From: Aradus depressus
Taxonomy: Eukaryota; Arthropoda; Insecta; Hemiptera; Aradidae
Reading direction: 5' to 3'
Length of the DNA: 64,000 bases
NCBI GenBank assembly: GCA_963662175.1
Contig: OY759215.1
Location: forward strand, 12,885,079 to 12,949,078
Positions 1 through 12,625 of the stretch are shown one piece after another (the first letter of the stretch is position 1; each line of letters starts with the position of its first letter). The position numbers and the translations under genes are program-made. The notes below the pieces were generated by a model. It made no database searches. It was given only the letters and a program-made list of their open reading frames with translations, and had not been told where the DNA came from.

Positions 1-345
1 CAAACGTTTGCGCTAATATTTAATATATGACTTATATACGGACTCTTAAATTCGCATAATAAATGTTTTGTCGATAAATTCATTACATCGGCAGTTATTA
101 GGGTTTTTGAATTGAGCCCCCTCTCCTCAACCCCTTCCCTTCTGCCGAATCCGCTGAATATTGATGTGTCGTTCCTATGGGGTTTTAAATTCAAATATGA
201 AATTTAATGTCGATACATTCATTACAACGGCAGTTAGTTAGCCTCACCCCTAATCCGTCCCTCCTCCTTGGTCGATTTGGCAGAAATCGATAGGTATTGT
301 CCTTATGGGGTTTTGGTCACACATATACAATTTCGATTCGATTCA
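1..345 (-). repeat. Family A interspersed repeat, truncated by window edge
   Basis: Family A copy read on the minus strand. It carries the repeated module seen in the other copies: an 'attcattacatcggcagttatt' type segment, a 'tcgataaattcat' motif and two C-rich pyrimidine blocks about 120 bases apart. Its left part lies outside the window. A short open frame at 268-453 runs through it and is not a gene. Confidence 0.75.
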
Positions 346-3300
346 TTTTTAATTTGGCGAACTATCAATAGTGTCATAATGTCATTTATAGAGCAACATT
401 CTATGTTATACATTCAATTTAATATTAAATTTGTATTTGTTGTGTTTGTTTAATAGAATTACCTAGTTAGGTACCTATTTTTGAAAGAACACATATCTTT
501 TTTATTAAGATAAAAGTGGCTATAGCGTATAGTTATGCACAATTTTTAATATTTATGATAACCTTTATATTAAATACACTTGTTAGAATTGAATGAATAC
601 ATAAGGCATACAAATCCAGAATTTCATTAATTTTTGATTTAGAAAAAAATATATACATATGTAACTAGAAAAAAACCCGAGCCTATTTATGGCCCTGGCT
701 CTCAGTACTAAACCAAAAAATTGAGAATGGCATTTTTGGGCATGCATGTTATTCATACGATTGTGATCACAGTCCATTACCTTAAAAAGAATAATTGGTC
801 CTAACAATACAAACAATTTACAGATAAGAATAGACTGAGAAAGAGCAAGACATTCAAAGCCTTCAAGCATAACTGAGTAAATTCAAATTTGGAACAACGA
901 ACCTCTTTTTCGTTTATTGCCTGTATTCTCGTCACCCAGCATTGAACCTCTATGAAAATGGTCCTGCTCATTGTATCCAACCACAGACTTGAGGATGGAA
1001 TTTTGAGGAAGCGCCGTTATTTAGGACGATAACAATGATCACAACTCCTCAACATTGTGTAATTACATACCGTGGCTAGACAATTATCATAAGATAGGGG
1101 GTGGGAGATAGGAGGCCCCATAGTTGTGGGGTCAAATAGTTGTAAGGTGAGTCTCTAGAATGACAGCAATAACAATAATGCTAATGTCTGGTTGTGGAGT
1201 CGCCACCAGGGGCGGTAAACTTGCTTTTGTCCCCTATCTTATATCTTAACTTCCACTTTAATTGTCTCCATAAGATCTAACCGCCTGCAATCAAGATACA
1301 CTCTGAATTACATTCTAAACAGATAGTATCAACATTTCTTTTAAACTAAAAACTTATATTGTTATATGGAAGTAGACAATGTTGTCAAGATCCTAATGAA
1401 AGGCGTTCTGTTTTTAAATTGAGTCTATAATAAAAAAAAAATTACTACTTGAGAATAGTGGAACAAGTTGGAATAGAATAAAAAGTTGATATTCGCAGGA
1501 TACAGTGGGCATAAGGTTCTTTTTATTACCTTTTCACTCCCAATTTTCAATTATAACAAAAATTATGGTCGAAGCTAAGACCCTTCTAATTCTCTCCCTC
1601 GCCTTTTTCTGATTAGGCTGAAAGTCAATAGTTGTGGTCTTTATGATATTCTGAATCCCTATAATATTCATTTTATTGAGAGTTATGTTCACAAGCACAG
1701 ACAGACATTAACAATTCATGTCTATTAAAAAAAAAATAAATAAAATAAATAAGATATTCTGATTTTTTTTCTTTTTACTGATTGGGGGTAATCAGTGATT
1801 TAGAGTGTAAGTACCCCCCTAAGCATTTTCAGAAAATAATTCAAAGGGGTAGTTTAATTAATTGTTTTCCTCTCGAAGTCCCGTATTCGGAATTTCTTAC
1901 TGACTGAGATTTTTTACTGATTTAGGATGTAGAGGCATGCTATTTTTTTTTTAGGTACCTAAAGTTTTCTCAAATCTACTTGTAATTTTTCACAAAATAA
2001 ATATCTTTACAAGTCTGGTTTATTTCTAAGCCACTGAATTATCCAAATATTGTACTTAAGTCAGTATAAACTTAAATAAAGGATTTAACTGATTTGAGTA
2101 AGTAAGTTCAAAGAAGGTGGTGTTCTTAGATTTTCAAATGACAGAACGAGAGGCAGGCCTCTTCACTGATCTCATTAGCAACACCAAGCTGAAGACAAAC
2201 TGAAACTTTATGTTGGTTTAGTAGAGAACTGGGAGAAATGCTTGCCAAAAAGGCACCAGTCCCACTCTCTGTTGATTCAGACAGACCCTCTTTCAAAAGT
2301 ATTAAATGAAATATCGTCTTTTTGATGATAGACTTAACTCAAACACAAACTGTCAATATTTTAGGAAAAAGGAAAAAATATCATACAAAGAAGTTAAGAA
2401 AAAAAAAAAAGGAAGAATTGCCTCATCTTTCTAATTACATGTATTGGCATATATCCATCCTTCTTTTGAAATAAGATTTCGTATCGTCGCGTTAATCGAC
2501 TGAGCATTGGTACGGGAGCTTAGATCGACCTACCGATAACGCCTCTTCTAGATGTAAGATATATATTCCCGAAGAAGAGACGTGGAAGTGTCACGAAATA
2601 TAGTTAGACGAAGTTGAAGACAGACCTCTGGAGAAATACCGGTATAAAAGTAACCAACAATCAATCCAGAGAAAGCTAAGGTACACAGATATTTCATTTA
2701 TTTATGTTTTATTTCTTTAGATTTTTTACCAATACATAGGATGTTATCCCTTCTCATATTCCTTGCTTCTTTCAATTTATAACGGCAATATCACTTATAC
2801 ATTTATGACTCTAAAAATGTTTTTTCCAGTACACCATCAAAACAATTATCTAGTCTCTTCATATTCCATGATTGTATAAATAAATCAATTATTAATTTAC
2901 TGTCGTTTTAAATACAAAATACCGATAAATGTAGGGAGGAGTACGATAGGGATAAGATCCAATAAATATTTTTTAATAATTTACTTCTTGCCCTACCCTA
3001 TCTAGTCTAGCCCCATGCAAAATGTTTTTCTCAACACATTTATGAAGGGGGCCTCCTTCAAAGGAAAAGCCTCAAGGCCCCCCCAAACTAGATCCGCCAC
3101 TGACTAAAATGCAGAATCCAATTGACTTTGAAATAGTGCAGATCGGTAATTGTAATATATTGGTGGAAGACAGGCAGGCACCCCTATGTGGATTTTAGCC
3201 AAAGTTGAAGTGTATTTGAAATTCTAATTGAAGTTGAGTGTTGCCAAATGTAGACAAGCGGGAAGTGAGTGAGACTGGCTAAAGTTAGCTAGAGGCTGGG

Positions 3301-5514
3301 GCTAGCTCGCTAAGTGAATTTGAGCTGGAGTCTGGAGGCAGCTCCGGGTTCAGGCGCTCCGGTGCTAATGGTACAAACGGAGAGGTAGAGGGTCCAATTA
3401 GAGAGAACGGAGGACGGAGGGCCGAGGGCCGCCCTTTGTGTTCCACTATCTGATAGCCGACCGACCAACCTTCCGTGTAAACAGTAGCCTCCACTTCATA
3501 CACAGATAGATTCAAGTCCTCTCCCACCATTCTCATACACACAAGAAGCAAACTACTCAAATTTGAATCAATCTATGAAGGAGGGGGAAACGTTTTTCCT
3601 TTGTCCGGGTATCAAGAATATCTTAAGACTGATCCAGCTTAGAATGAAAGCTATAGGCCATCCAAAAATTTTGAATTAGGGAGGCAGTGGCAAATATATC
3701 GTATTGAAGGGCTCATCAAAGAGAAGGATCTGTATAAAATAGTTGTTTACTACACTTACTTCTTTCTTACGCCTTACAATACTTACATCTAGATGTAAAT
3801 TCCATTTATTGATTACTGATATGGTTCACTGATAACAAATTTGTTCTCTGCTTTTTTCTTCTTTTTTTGATTGAAGAGAAAGACCAGTTTGGTGTATCCA
3901 CTCATCCCTGAAAATAATTGTTTTAATACCAATCAAGCCATGCATTGTAAAGTGTGGCCAAATTGCCTCACACATCAATGAAAAATTTCCAATAAAAAAA
4001 AGTCTTGCATATAAATTCATTGTGGAAACACTGTATATATTTAAAAAAAAATATATATTTTTAAGCCTTCAATATTCTCCGGAGTGTAGCTTTGACTAGC
4101 TGTTTAAATGTAGAAGTCGACTCAATAAATATGTTCTGTAAAGGAAGATTCTGATTGATAGAAGGAATATTTAACCTAAAGAACAGATAAATTATAGATA
4201 CTAATGATGGGAGTGCTTTCCGAAACTTGTGCAATTGCTATATTTTGAGAAGGCAACAAAAAAAAAAATAAATGGGAAAAGTGCTATAATAATATATCTC
4301 TGGTGTTTGGGCAAAAGGGCTTAAGTCAGAATAAGTCTTGTGATCCAAAGGATTTAGTGCATTTAAATATGTTTACCAAATGTAACTCAATGTTGGAATA
4401 TTTTACTTTGTTTATATTTAAGACTTTATAGAAATAATATTTCAAGTAACATAAATGTGCTTTACTTTTTCTGATTTGCAGGAATTTTTCAAACCTTCAG
4501 ATATTTCCCTCCTAAAATTCAGATTTGCTGACTTAAACCCTTTTGCCCAATCACCCGAGATATTTTATATAATTTTTCTTGTACTTTTTCAATGATGAAA
4601 TCAATGATAGTGTAAAACAGGATTTAAGCGTGTACTCAAACCGAAGTTACAGTAGAAACTATAGGAAAGGGGGGGTCGTCTAAGTGGATTATCCAGTGGA
4701 GTATGAAGAGATGGATGTTGTGACAGACAGGAAGCAGGAAGGAAGGAGTGAGAGGACAGACAGGCAACAAATTAGGCAATCCCAGCAAACAGGTGCCCCC
4801 GCCTCACCCCGCTAATTGAGGAATGTCATTCGGTAAGGAGAACATATCTGCTTTGATTAGATCGGCGATGGTTGGGAAAACAGAGCAACCTCCTTTGAAA
4901 CAGACCACCTTGCGCAACCTCAGCTAATAACCTGGTATCTGGAGAATGGGTGATCTTCCAACACAACTCTAGGAGGCAACAGCAACAGCCAGTATGGAGG
5001 ATCAAAGCTAGCAACAACCTCAGACACATCTTAGCTTACTCCAACTACACAAATATAAAACTATTATATCTTAATATATTCTAGGTTTGCATTAATGATT
5101 TTATTTTATAACCAATATTTTTTAAAAAAAGTGCTTCGACAACTATTTATTTAATTGGCTTTAAAGTAGCACCGAAATAAGACTGGCACAAATTTAATGG
5201 AGAAATATGGCATCTTTTCATTTTTGAAATACTAACCTGTGTAAGGGCCCCGCAAAACAAGTATTTCCATCAAAATTTGGGATGTGAATTCTTGATAGCT
5301 TATATTTCTCATTTTGGAAGAAAGTTTCTTTTTTAAATAAATGTTTTCCCCTTCCTCAACTTCCTTTGTATAACTGAAAACAAATCTAATTTTAATACAA
5401 AAAATATATTTCTTACTTTATTTATTTATGCATTGTTTTTTTATTTGCAACATTGCACATTTTTTTACTTCTCCAGATTACACCGAAATTGCATGTTTTG
5501 TAATCCACTGAATC
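346..5514. other. AT-rich non-coding stretch with no supported gene
   Basis: Mostly low-complexity AT-rich DNA with poly-A/T runs. A GC-richer patch at 3260-3560 holds a 91-codon minus-strand open frame with Pro/Ser-rich composition and no recognisable family. A TATA-like box (GGTATAAAAG) lies at 2641-2650. A terminus-like motif CAGTGGCGGATCTAG lies on the minus strand at 3088-3102; this 15-mer resembles the ends of common DNA transposons. Nothing else is supported. Confidence 0.5.
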
Positions 5515-5640
5515 CAAAAATGAACAAGAAAAAATGCAGAAAATTTTCAGCAGTACACCATTATTTGTAAACAGAACCTGACGATAGTGTAATGCCGAAA
5601 CCGGCATATTAACGTTTTTATGGAATATACAGTTTTAACG
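5515..5640 (+). repeat. Penelope-like repeat end with degenerate hammerhead motif (H5)
   Basis: Contains CTGACGA at 5578-5584, GAAA at 5597-5600 and then CCGGCA. This is the order of a type I hammerhead core: CUGANGA, stem II, GAAA, stem III. The stem III palindrome ACCGGT is broken to ACCGGC, so the required U16.1 is lost and the copy is probably inactive. A diverged sister copy lies at 5985-6062. Family assignment rests on the known association of such motifs with Penelope-like elements. Confidence 0.5.
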
Positions 5641-5699
5641 CGTACATTTTCACAAGTACATTTTTACATTACGACAGTAGAACTGGGATTCCCTTGAAG

Positions 5700-5880
5700 G
5701 TAAGAAGTTATAACCTGAACTAATTTCAGAATTGTATAAATATGCCAAACAAGAAAACTGAAAAGTTGTTGCTGAACTTTGTGCTGACGAAGAGGTAAGC
5801 CAAAACTGGCACACTATATATATTTTTTTTGTGGAATTAGATACTGTAAGTGCTAACCAAGTTCTTTTTTTTTTTTTTTT
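5700..5880 (+). repeat. Penelope-like repeat end with degenerate hammerhead motif (H6, copy 1)
   Basis: CTGACGA at 5784-5790 is followed by a short stem II region, AAAA in place of GAAA, and CTGG. The flanks align with the 12.46-12.62 kb copy both upstream ('tataaatatg', 'ctgaacttt') and downstream ('tatatattttt', 'ggaatta'), so this is a dispersed family and not chance. Loss of G12 predicts no cleavage here. Confidence 0.45.
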
Positions 5881-5984
5881 TTTGCAATATCGACATGACA
5901 AAAGTATTACCCGAAACGGATAGGCTTCATCGTTCTCCATCTGCTTTGAAATAAAAAAATAAAACTAATTAATTTTTTTAAATA

Positions 5985-6062
5985 TTGTCTATTCCAGAAA
6001 AAAATTATACAAAAACCGTTTTCAACATTACACCATTATTTATAAACTAAACCTGACGATAT
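5985..6062 (+). repeat. Partial H5 repeat copy
   Basis: Aligns with 5515-5590: 'acaccattatttataaactaaacctgacgat' here against the near-identical stretch upstream, described here only by its shared ends ACACCATTATTT and CCTGACGAT. The sequence diverges immediately after CTGACGA, so the second half of the hammerhead is missing. Confidence 0.45.
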
Positions 6063-6715
6063 TGTTGTTCTGTTCTTCTCTTCGAATAATCTCAGTTCCC
6101 AACCCTAATTACAAATCTCCCTGCTTTGTGCAAGATAGCGTAAAAAGAGATACTTCTTGTGCTTTAATATTTAACGAGAAAAAATATAAATTGTTTCTTA
6201 CCTTTTGAATATTTTCCATTATCTGTGAAAGAAGTTCCATCATTATTAGATCAGTACCCTTGTACAATATTCCAAAGTTGAGAGAAAAGGCAGACGAAGA
6301 GGATTAGTGTGGCGTTGAAGCAAACAAGGCTCTATGGAGGAAAGACGAGAGAGGGAGAAGTCAGAGAGATAACTGATTTCCATAGAGCTCGGTGGAGGTA
6401 TGCAGAGTATAAGTAAAAAGTAAATAGAGGCCCCGAGTATCTGATATGTTAAACGAGACCAGAGACTGAGCCTCAGTCAGCACTGAATATATTAGAGTGT
6501 CAAATAGACTCCCATCCCATATCTGCTTACACTAAAGATTGGCTTGTTTCAGTTTTGAGTTAGTCTGAGGCCCTTGAGTCGTCGTATACTGTTCAGTACA
6601 TATGTATGAAGAGTAAAAGGGTTGTGCTTCACTCCTAAGTCAATATCTACTCTATATATCCCATGAGAAGAATTTTAATTGTTAATTGAATATTAAGATT
6701 TAAGAAGTCTTTAGA
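6063..6715. other. Non-coding stretch, nothing supported
   Basis: Moderately AT-rich DNA with purine-rich segments at 6290-6370. No open frame with protein-like composition and no repeat family recognised. Confidence 0.4.
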
Positions 6716-6785
6716 CAAGTGGTTCCCAAACTGCGTTACATGTACCCCTAGTACATGTACTTCCCCTTGTTGCACGCGGAAAATT
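6716..6785 (+). mobile_element. hAT-type MITE terminus fragment
   Basis: Begins with AGTGGTTCCCAAACTGCG, which resembles the CAGTGGTTCCCAA terminus common to hAT MITEs, followed by a small hairpin made by GTACATGT repeats. No matching inverted end was found downstream, so this is half an element at best. Confidence 0.4.
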
Positions 6786-7133
6786 TTTCGATCCAAATAC
6801 AGTCTGGCCGGTGAATCATGTCGGACTGTTGAAAAGTGGGGGTACCAACTCCCATCTGTCACATGCATCCCCTGAGTTACATATTTATAGATTTTTGTAA
6901 ATAGCACTATTCTCTCAGCTTAATAAGACAAGTAAAAAAAAAAGGTAAAACGGCAGCTATTAGGCGACTCAGGAGACGGGAGTGCAATGCTACTACAGAA
7001 TGGGAACGATGGTAACGTTGGATTGTTGTCAATTTCCCCTTCCACATCAAACAACCATGATTCACCGGCTTCACTATTGGTTGTAAAAAACAGTGTACGA
7101 AAACTGGTTCTGATTTAGAAAATAAACGGTAGG

Positions 7134-7347
7134 GAGATAAATTGTTGTTTCATCTGATACCTTTCATCCCAGAATATCTTATATAATTATATTTCTACAT
7201 GTATGTGAACAGTTTTATAAGATTTTTAATACATTAATCAGAGATAAATTGTTGTTTCATCTGATACCTTTCATCCCAGAATATCTTATATAATTATATT
7301 TCTACATGTATGTGAACAGTTTTATAAGATTTTTAATACATTAATCA
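7134..7347. repeat. Exact 107-bp tandem duplication, two copies
   Basis: The unit beginning GAGATAAATTGTTG at 7134 recurs at 7241 and, as far as I can read, without a mismatch, ending in ATTAATCA both times. It is non-coding and AT-rich. The absence of divergence points to a recent duplication or an assembly artefact. Confidence 0.9.
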
Positions 7348-8440
7348 AGAAATAAACCTCTCAACTGAAATTTCTCTGTTAGACTAAATCAGTTCCTTGA
7401 TGTATTTTCATTAGGCCTAATTATTTTTTAGAATTAAACTTTTCTTCGAGTAGGATTAATGTGAACTTTCATACTAACTTAAGTCGGAAACCGCTACTTT
7501 AGGCTCATGAATAAAATGTGAACCAGTCGTTTTTAGGTAATTCCAGGTGATAAAAATTGGATAATTGAGAGCTTGTTTGAACAACCCAACACTAACCACA
7601 GCAATACAAGCGACGTTGAGCCCACAAAGAAAATAATTGAAGAATGAAAATCATAAAATATTGCAATAAATAAAGTGAAAAATATTTTACGATGAATGAT
7701 GAATCAACCTTTTTGCTGATTGTTAAAATAACATGAATTCAATAAAAGGTACGGCATGTGGCCGCTAGGGCGACAGTGTTATAATATGACCAAAAGTTTT
7801 TGTTTTCATGATTTGTGCCTTCCACACCCCAACTTACCTTTAAAATTTGTTTTGCTTTAGTTAAGTTTCATTTCCTTATGTACTCCGGATTCGGGCAAAA
7901 AGAAAGAGCTCTCAACAGGTTGCTGCTCTCATTACACTACAGTCTAATGTCTCATATGACACCAAAATAACTGATATTTTTCAATATTCAATCTGCAATT
8001 ATATTTATGAACTTACTTCAGTCTGAAACAAACGTAGGAAATTAATAATGTTATTTACTCAACCTTTAGAAATGAAAAATAAAGAGCAATATTCATAAAG
8101 CGAACAATTTTAACAAACAAATAAAAATAAATAGTGTGATCAAAGTTATATGCATCCTTAGTTTTCTCGGCAGAAAAAAACAAATTATTTAAAAACATTT
8201 AAATAGTAGCATCCTAATTTTTTTCGAGGAATAAAAATTATGCATTATATTGGGTTTTTAACCACAGGATATTCGAATTCAACGTCCTTATTTCAAATGG
8301 GACCACTTATTTTTCTCATCAGTGCTCAATCGACACTATTATTAATAATATTATATATAAAACAATTCAATATAAAGGTCGATTTATTGCTTAACAAAAA
8401 TGTATTATTAAAACAGTGTGGTGTTAATTTCTTTATCAAT
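7348..8440. other. AT-rich stretch, nothing supported
   Basis: No gene-like open frame. The open frame at 8240-8638 on the plus strand overlaps the RT fragment antisense and has no protein-like features. Confidence 0.4.
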
Positions 8441-9040
8441 TTATTTAATCTTTATTATGTAATTTCCAACTATGAAATATATAAACAAAGAAAACCAAAA
8501 ACACAATTGAGCCTCTTGATGAGACGGCCGGTCAACCCCTCGGCCAACGATGATGCAGTCGCTGAGGAGGGCCGCCCGGCAAGGACCGGACCGAGAAGGC
8601 TTCCGATGTGTCGTGAACTTGTGCAAATTCATGTATAATTGTTGTCTAACTTCGTCTAAGAATGGTATGTTCAGGTCGTGATGTAATGTTATGTTTGATA
8701 CGAAGTATGGGCGGGCATTGTGTGATTGTCGGAGGATTTCATTTTGAATGGCTTGAATTCTTTTGGTGTGTGAGGGCTTAGCAGAACGACATATGTCCAT
8801 ATAGGTCTGAAAACAGTCTTGTAAACACTGTAGTCTTTTGAGCAGTCCAAATCGTCTTTTCATTTTCTGTTGAGTCTGCGTAATATGTTTATTCCAAATC
8901 AGTCGTCTGTCAAGATTGAGTCCTAAGAATCGTACGTCTTTGTCATGTTTCAGAGGGACATTATTCAGCCATACAGTTGGGCAGTCACAGCGCCTCAATG
9001 CGAATGTAACATGAAGGGATTTGATCTTATCTCTTTTACC
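8441..9040 (-). pseudogene. Jockey-like non-LTR retrotransposon RT C-terminal fragment
   Basis: Minus-strand reading gives a typical jockey-clade RT thumb and C-terminus: KSLHVTFALRR, then LNNVPLKHDKDVRFLGLNLD, then AKPSHTKRIQAIQNEILRQ, PYFVSNITLHHDLNIPFLDE. The expected YKTVFRPIWTY segment is present but in another frame (about 8800-8850), so at least two frameshifts break the gene. Upstream RT motifs including the catalytic FADD region are missing: the copy is 5'-truncated at about 9040. Function when intact would be target-primed reverse transcription of the element's own RNA; this copy is dead. Confidence 0.85.
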
Positions 9041-9045
9041 AATTT

Positions 9046-10298
9046 AAGCAAAAATTTTGGTGAAATGCGTTTTCAAGAAAAAGGTGTGCTTGGGGTATAA
9101 TATCTCAAGGAATGTTTCACAAGAAGCAAATCTGTCCATTGAGTACTCGTTTTCATTCAAAAAATCTAAATTTAAAATTGAATGAGAAAAATGTGTGGTC
9201 CCAGTTGAAATTTGAAAGCCTTTCCGTGTGGTTAAAAACTCAATACGATGCAAAATTCTAATTTCTCGTTAAAAAAAATAATAATAAATAAGGGATACCA
9301 CTCATATTCCTTCGGGAAAATAGGTGGTGCATATTAATTACTCTGATCACCAGGGTATGTGTATACTTATAAAATGATTTAATTAGAAAAAATACTTATT
9401 CAGGAGACTGCTCATTAATTTTTCTTCTCGTCTCAATGGAGTAAAATATAAAGAAAACATCTCGTCAATAATTACTCATAATTCTTATAAAGCAGGACAA
9501 TCCATTCTTCCTCTAAGTTATTTTTCTTCCAATTATATGACTGCAGTAACTCTGTGCGCCTGTATCAAACATAAATGAATAGGTATTTTTATTATTGACC
9601 ATTACGATTGAAAAACTAGAGATCATAATTTTTAAACTGTTACCTATACCTATTTAAAAATAATAATTTACTGTAACCTTCTAAGTTAATTTTTTTTAGT
9701 ATTTTCACAATAAATTGAAGGAATGTTTCACAAACATTTTTAACCACAGAATAACATAATATATAACAAATAATGAATGAGAATAACAAATCACTTTTAG
9801 TCCTCAAATGGTTACATACAACAAAAATCAATGAATATTTACTAAATAAAATTAAATAAAAGTTACTATGGACTGGCGAGATTTAGTAGTTAGAAAGTAC
9901 TTGGTGAAGTGAAGTGTTAGAAAAGTAAATAGCTGAAAAAAAATCTTCAAGTGCAGAGGGAGTGGGGTTGTGGGGAGATGGAGCCTAAACAAACAAGGAG
10001 TTGAAGAGTTAGCAAGTGGGTATATGTACATCGGTGTTAACACCGCGTCTTATGCAGATTGCACAACATTTAAAATTATAATTCTGTAGGGTAAATTAGG
10101 TTAAAAATCATCCAACCACCTCAGAAGAGCGGAGGGAAATACCAGGATCTCCATCTTGTGCTGCTGTTTGTATATGTTTATCATACGTTTGGCAAGCTAA
10201 CACACCAATGTCATTGCTTGGTTTACCTAGTCAAAAATCATCTCTCAACTTCAACGACGAGTATTGGCATTGGTTGTTGGAAAATGATGGCTACTGCA
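9046..10298. other. AT-rich stretch, nothing supported
   Basis: Short open frames at 9044-9253, 9640-9831 and 9852-10043 on the minus strand have no recognisable motif and lie in AT-rich DNA. No repeat family recognised. Confidence 0.4.
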
Positions 10299-10424
10299 GG
10301 GCGCCGGTAGCTCAGAGGTAGTGTGCTTGTCTTCTAACCTTAAGATCACGGGTTCGAAACCCGGCAGAGGCCCTCAGGTTTTCTATCTGGGAAAAGAGAC
10401 CGGGCCTGAGTCACAATACCTAAC
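10299..10424 (+). mobile_element. SINE-1 (tRNA-derived), internally deleted copy with intact head
   Basis: Starts GGGCGCCGGTAGCTCAG and has pol III box A-like TAGCTCAGAGG at 10308-10318 and box B GGTTCGAAACC at 10351-10361. The anticodon loop region reads CTTCTAA, which is tRNA-Arg(UCU)-like, but the acceptor stem does not pair fully, so it is not a tRNA gene. After GAGGCCC and the TATCTGGG motif it jumps straight to the 3' end motif CCTGAGTCACAATACCTAAC. The whole central body (about 200 bp in full copies) is missing. Confidence 0.85.
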
Positions 10425-12459
10425 AATCCGATAACTGCACGAAAGTTCATGCTTACCCCCTGAAATGATCAAGAATATTTGCGAGGCTGATAATTTAATC
10501 TATATATACAATTTGTATTTTAGGCTCATACTTCATTTTTCGCTAAAAAAAAAAAAAAAAAACACCCTTTCCTCTCATTCTTTTCAGCGCCACCCAAGCA
10601 AGCCTTTTGGACAGCTCTTTTAAGTTGGGTCATCCCTCCGTACTCGTTATTGATCTAATCCAATCGTTTTATGTGTAAAGTTGCTCTACGAGTTGTAGTG
10701 CTCAACCCTCGTTGGTATTAATCAAGCAAGCGCGGTAGATAACTTACAAGAAAAAAAAAATCCAAATAATAGAGGGTAAAATCTGAATTACTCAGCAACC
10801 CCTTCCAAAAATTGAGTCTACTGCAGTAATACAGTTGAAAAACAATCACTAAGAATACAATGCAGAGACGGTATTTCGATTATATAGGGAAAGTACAACA
10901 TTAAATTGCGGGAACTGACTTGAGGAATTAATTTTTAAAAATTCATTTTTCTCTTTTTACGGCTGATATTGCCTAATCTTAATAGATGGGGTTATCTTCA
11001 GTACCAGTGATCACTTGAATTTGCCTTAGACTTTTAAATATTTGTGAAATGCCTTAAAAAATCAATAACACCAAAAAATTGCCAAACTCGTAAGTTTAAA
11101 CAAATTGTTGCAGATGTCGCTAGAGGAGAGGCTTCTATCCATCCAACTTCCGCTTATAACTTTCCGGGTATGAGGTTTTTTGTTGGTTATATTGGTGGTA
11201 ATAATTGGTAGACTTATTTTTATTTTACGTTTTATAATATTTATTAATTCATTGTTAAAACACAACAGTTTTTAATTTTTTAGTACATTAAATTACATTT
11301 TCTTATTAACAAATGCTCGTAAGTGTTAACACATAAATGTACTTTTTGAAGCTTCTTAAATATTATGAAGTTGTTAATGTTCGTACAGTTTACAATTGAA
11401 CTGTACTTATAAGCAAAGCAATTGATAGTATAATTTGATTAAATTTATGATATGTTGTAGTTTTGTGAGAATTAAATGGTATTTCTTTAACAATTAAAAT
11501 GACTGTTATAAGAGCCTTAATGCGTAATGATGAAATAATTTTTGCTCAAGCTCTATTTACGTAATTAAGGCACTTAATATTGTACTAGTATTATAAATAA
11601 GAAGAAAGAACTTGTTTAACTTTTATATTGTCTAGTTCCACAAGAATGTGGTTATAAATTTATAAAATTTAAAAATAATATTTTTTTTTTTGGCCAATAT
11701 AAAGGTTAAAGTTGGTAGAATACATATTATATATAAGAAATAAGGACTTTATGACATATTATTAAAGTTAAAGTAGAATAAACAAGCGTACAATCTTTAA
11801 AATACACAATATATTATATTAACTTAGCGGCGTTAACCGGGGTGAGAATTTGGAATGAGTCGTTCAAACAACTCCCATTTTTTATAGTTCTATTGATTTC
11901 CAGCAGTTTCATACAGTACTTTATTCCCGTTGCTTCGTTGAGTGTGTGACCCATATCGTTGATATCTTTATCAAATTTAGATTTTTCCCCTTTTTCCCTT
12001 ATTTCTGACGTGTGCTCTTTTACCCGTTCTTTAAATTTACTTCATGATTGACTTATACTTATACATAACTGCACTATTCGTATTCGAGCTAATACAATCC
12101 GCTTCTATCTTCTATTTTTATTTTATCTTTAGTTTCATTAATGTGTTGTTTAGTAGTATTCGTGTTTAGTTTCATTAATGTGTTGGTTAGTAGTATTCGT
12201 GTTTTGAAACCCTCTTTTCTAAGGATGTTTTTTCCTACTTGTTCAGAGACGTCCTTAATACGGTAAACTAAACCATTTCCTCTCTTTGTTGGAATTAATC
12301 GGTTCTAAGCTCATCAAAGTATTTCTTCCTATTTTTTCCTTAACTTTGTTTTATTTCTGTTTATTTTATTTATAATTCTTTTCAGAAACCCGTTCTCTAC
12401 GTATCTCTTTTGCTATTCTTATCTCTTTTCGCCTATCATCTGTGTATTCATCGAGATAG
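10425..12459. other. AT-rich stretch, nothing supported
   Basis: Contains poly-A runs and a 39-bp direct tandem duplication at about 12130-12206, with the units containing TTTCATTAATGTGTTG. No supported gene. Confidence 0.45.
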
Positions 12460-12625
12460 TGTGCGCTCTTCAGTTGTCATATATAAATATGACAATCTAG
12501 CAAACTTAAATGTCAGACTTTTGAACTTTTTGCTGACGATGACGTTAACCAGAAACCGGTGCACTTTATGTATATATTTTTGCGGAATTATACAATATAA
12601 AAGTTAAACAGGTTCTTTGTTTTAA
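12460..12625 (+). repeat. Penelope-like repeat end with near-complete hammerhead motif (H6, copy 2)
   Basis: CTGACGA at 12533-12539, then a short stem II region, GAAA at 12552-12555 and the palindrome ACCGGT at 12555-12560. The next base, which should be H17, is G, so the cleavage rule NUH is not met. The copy aligns with the 5.70-5.88 kb copy on both flanks. It shows the ancestral palindromic stem III of this family. Confidence 0.5.

Noticed and set aside
3285..3560. 91-codon minus-strand protein in a GC-rich patch
   Set aside because: Composition driven by GC-rich low complexity, no start context, domain or splice support.
8240..8638. 132-codon plus-strand gene
   Set aside because: Its second half is antisense to a clear jockey-like RT fragment and it has no motif.
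10299..10375. Functional tRNA gene
   Set aside because: Box A/B and a tRNA-like anticodon loop are present, but the acceptor stem pairs poorly and the same head recurs on many SINE copies.
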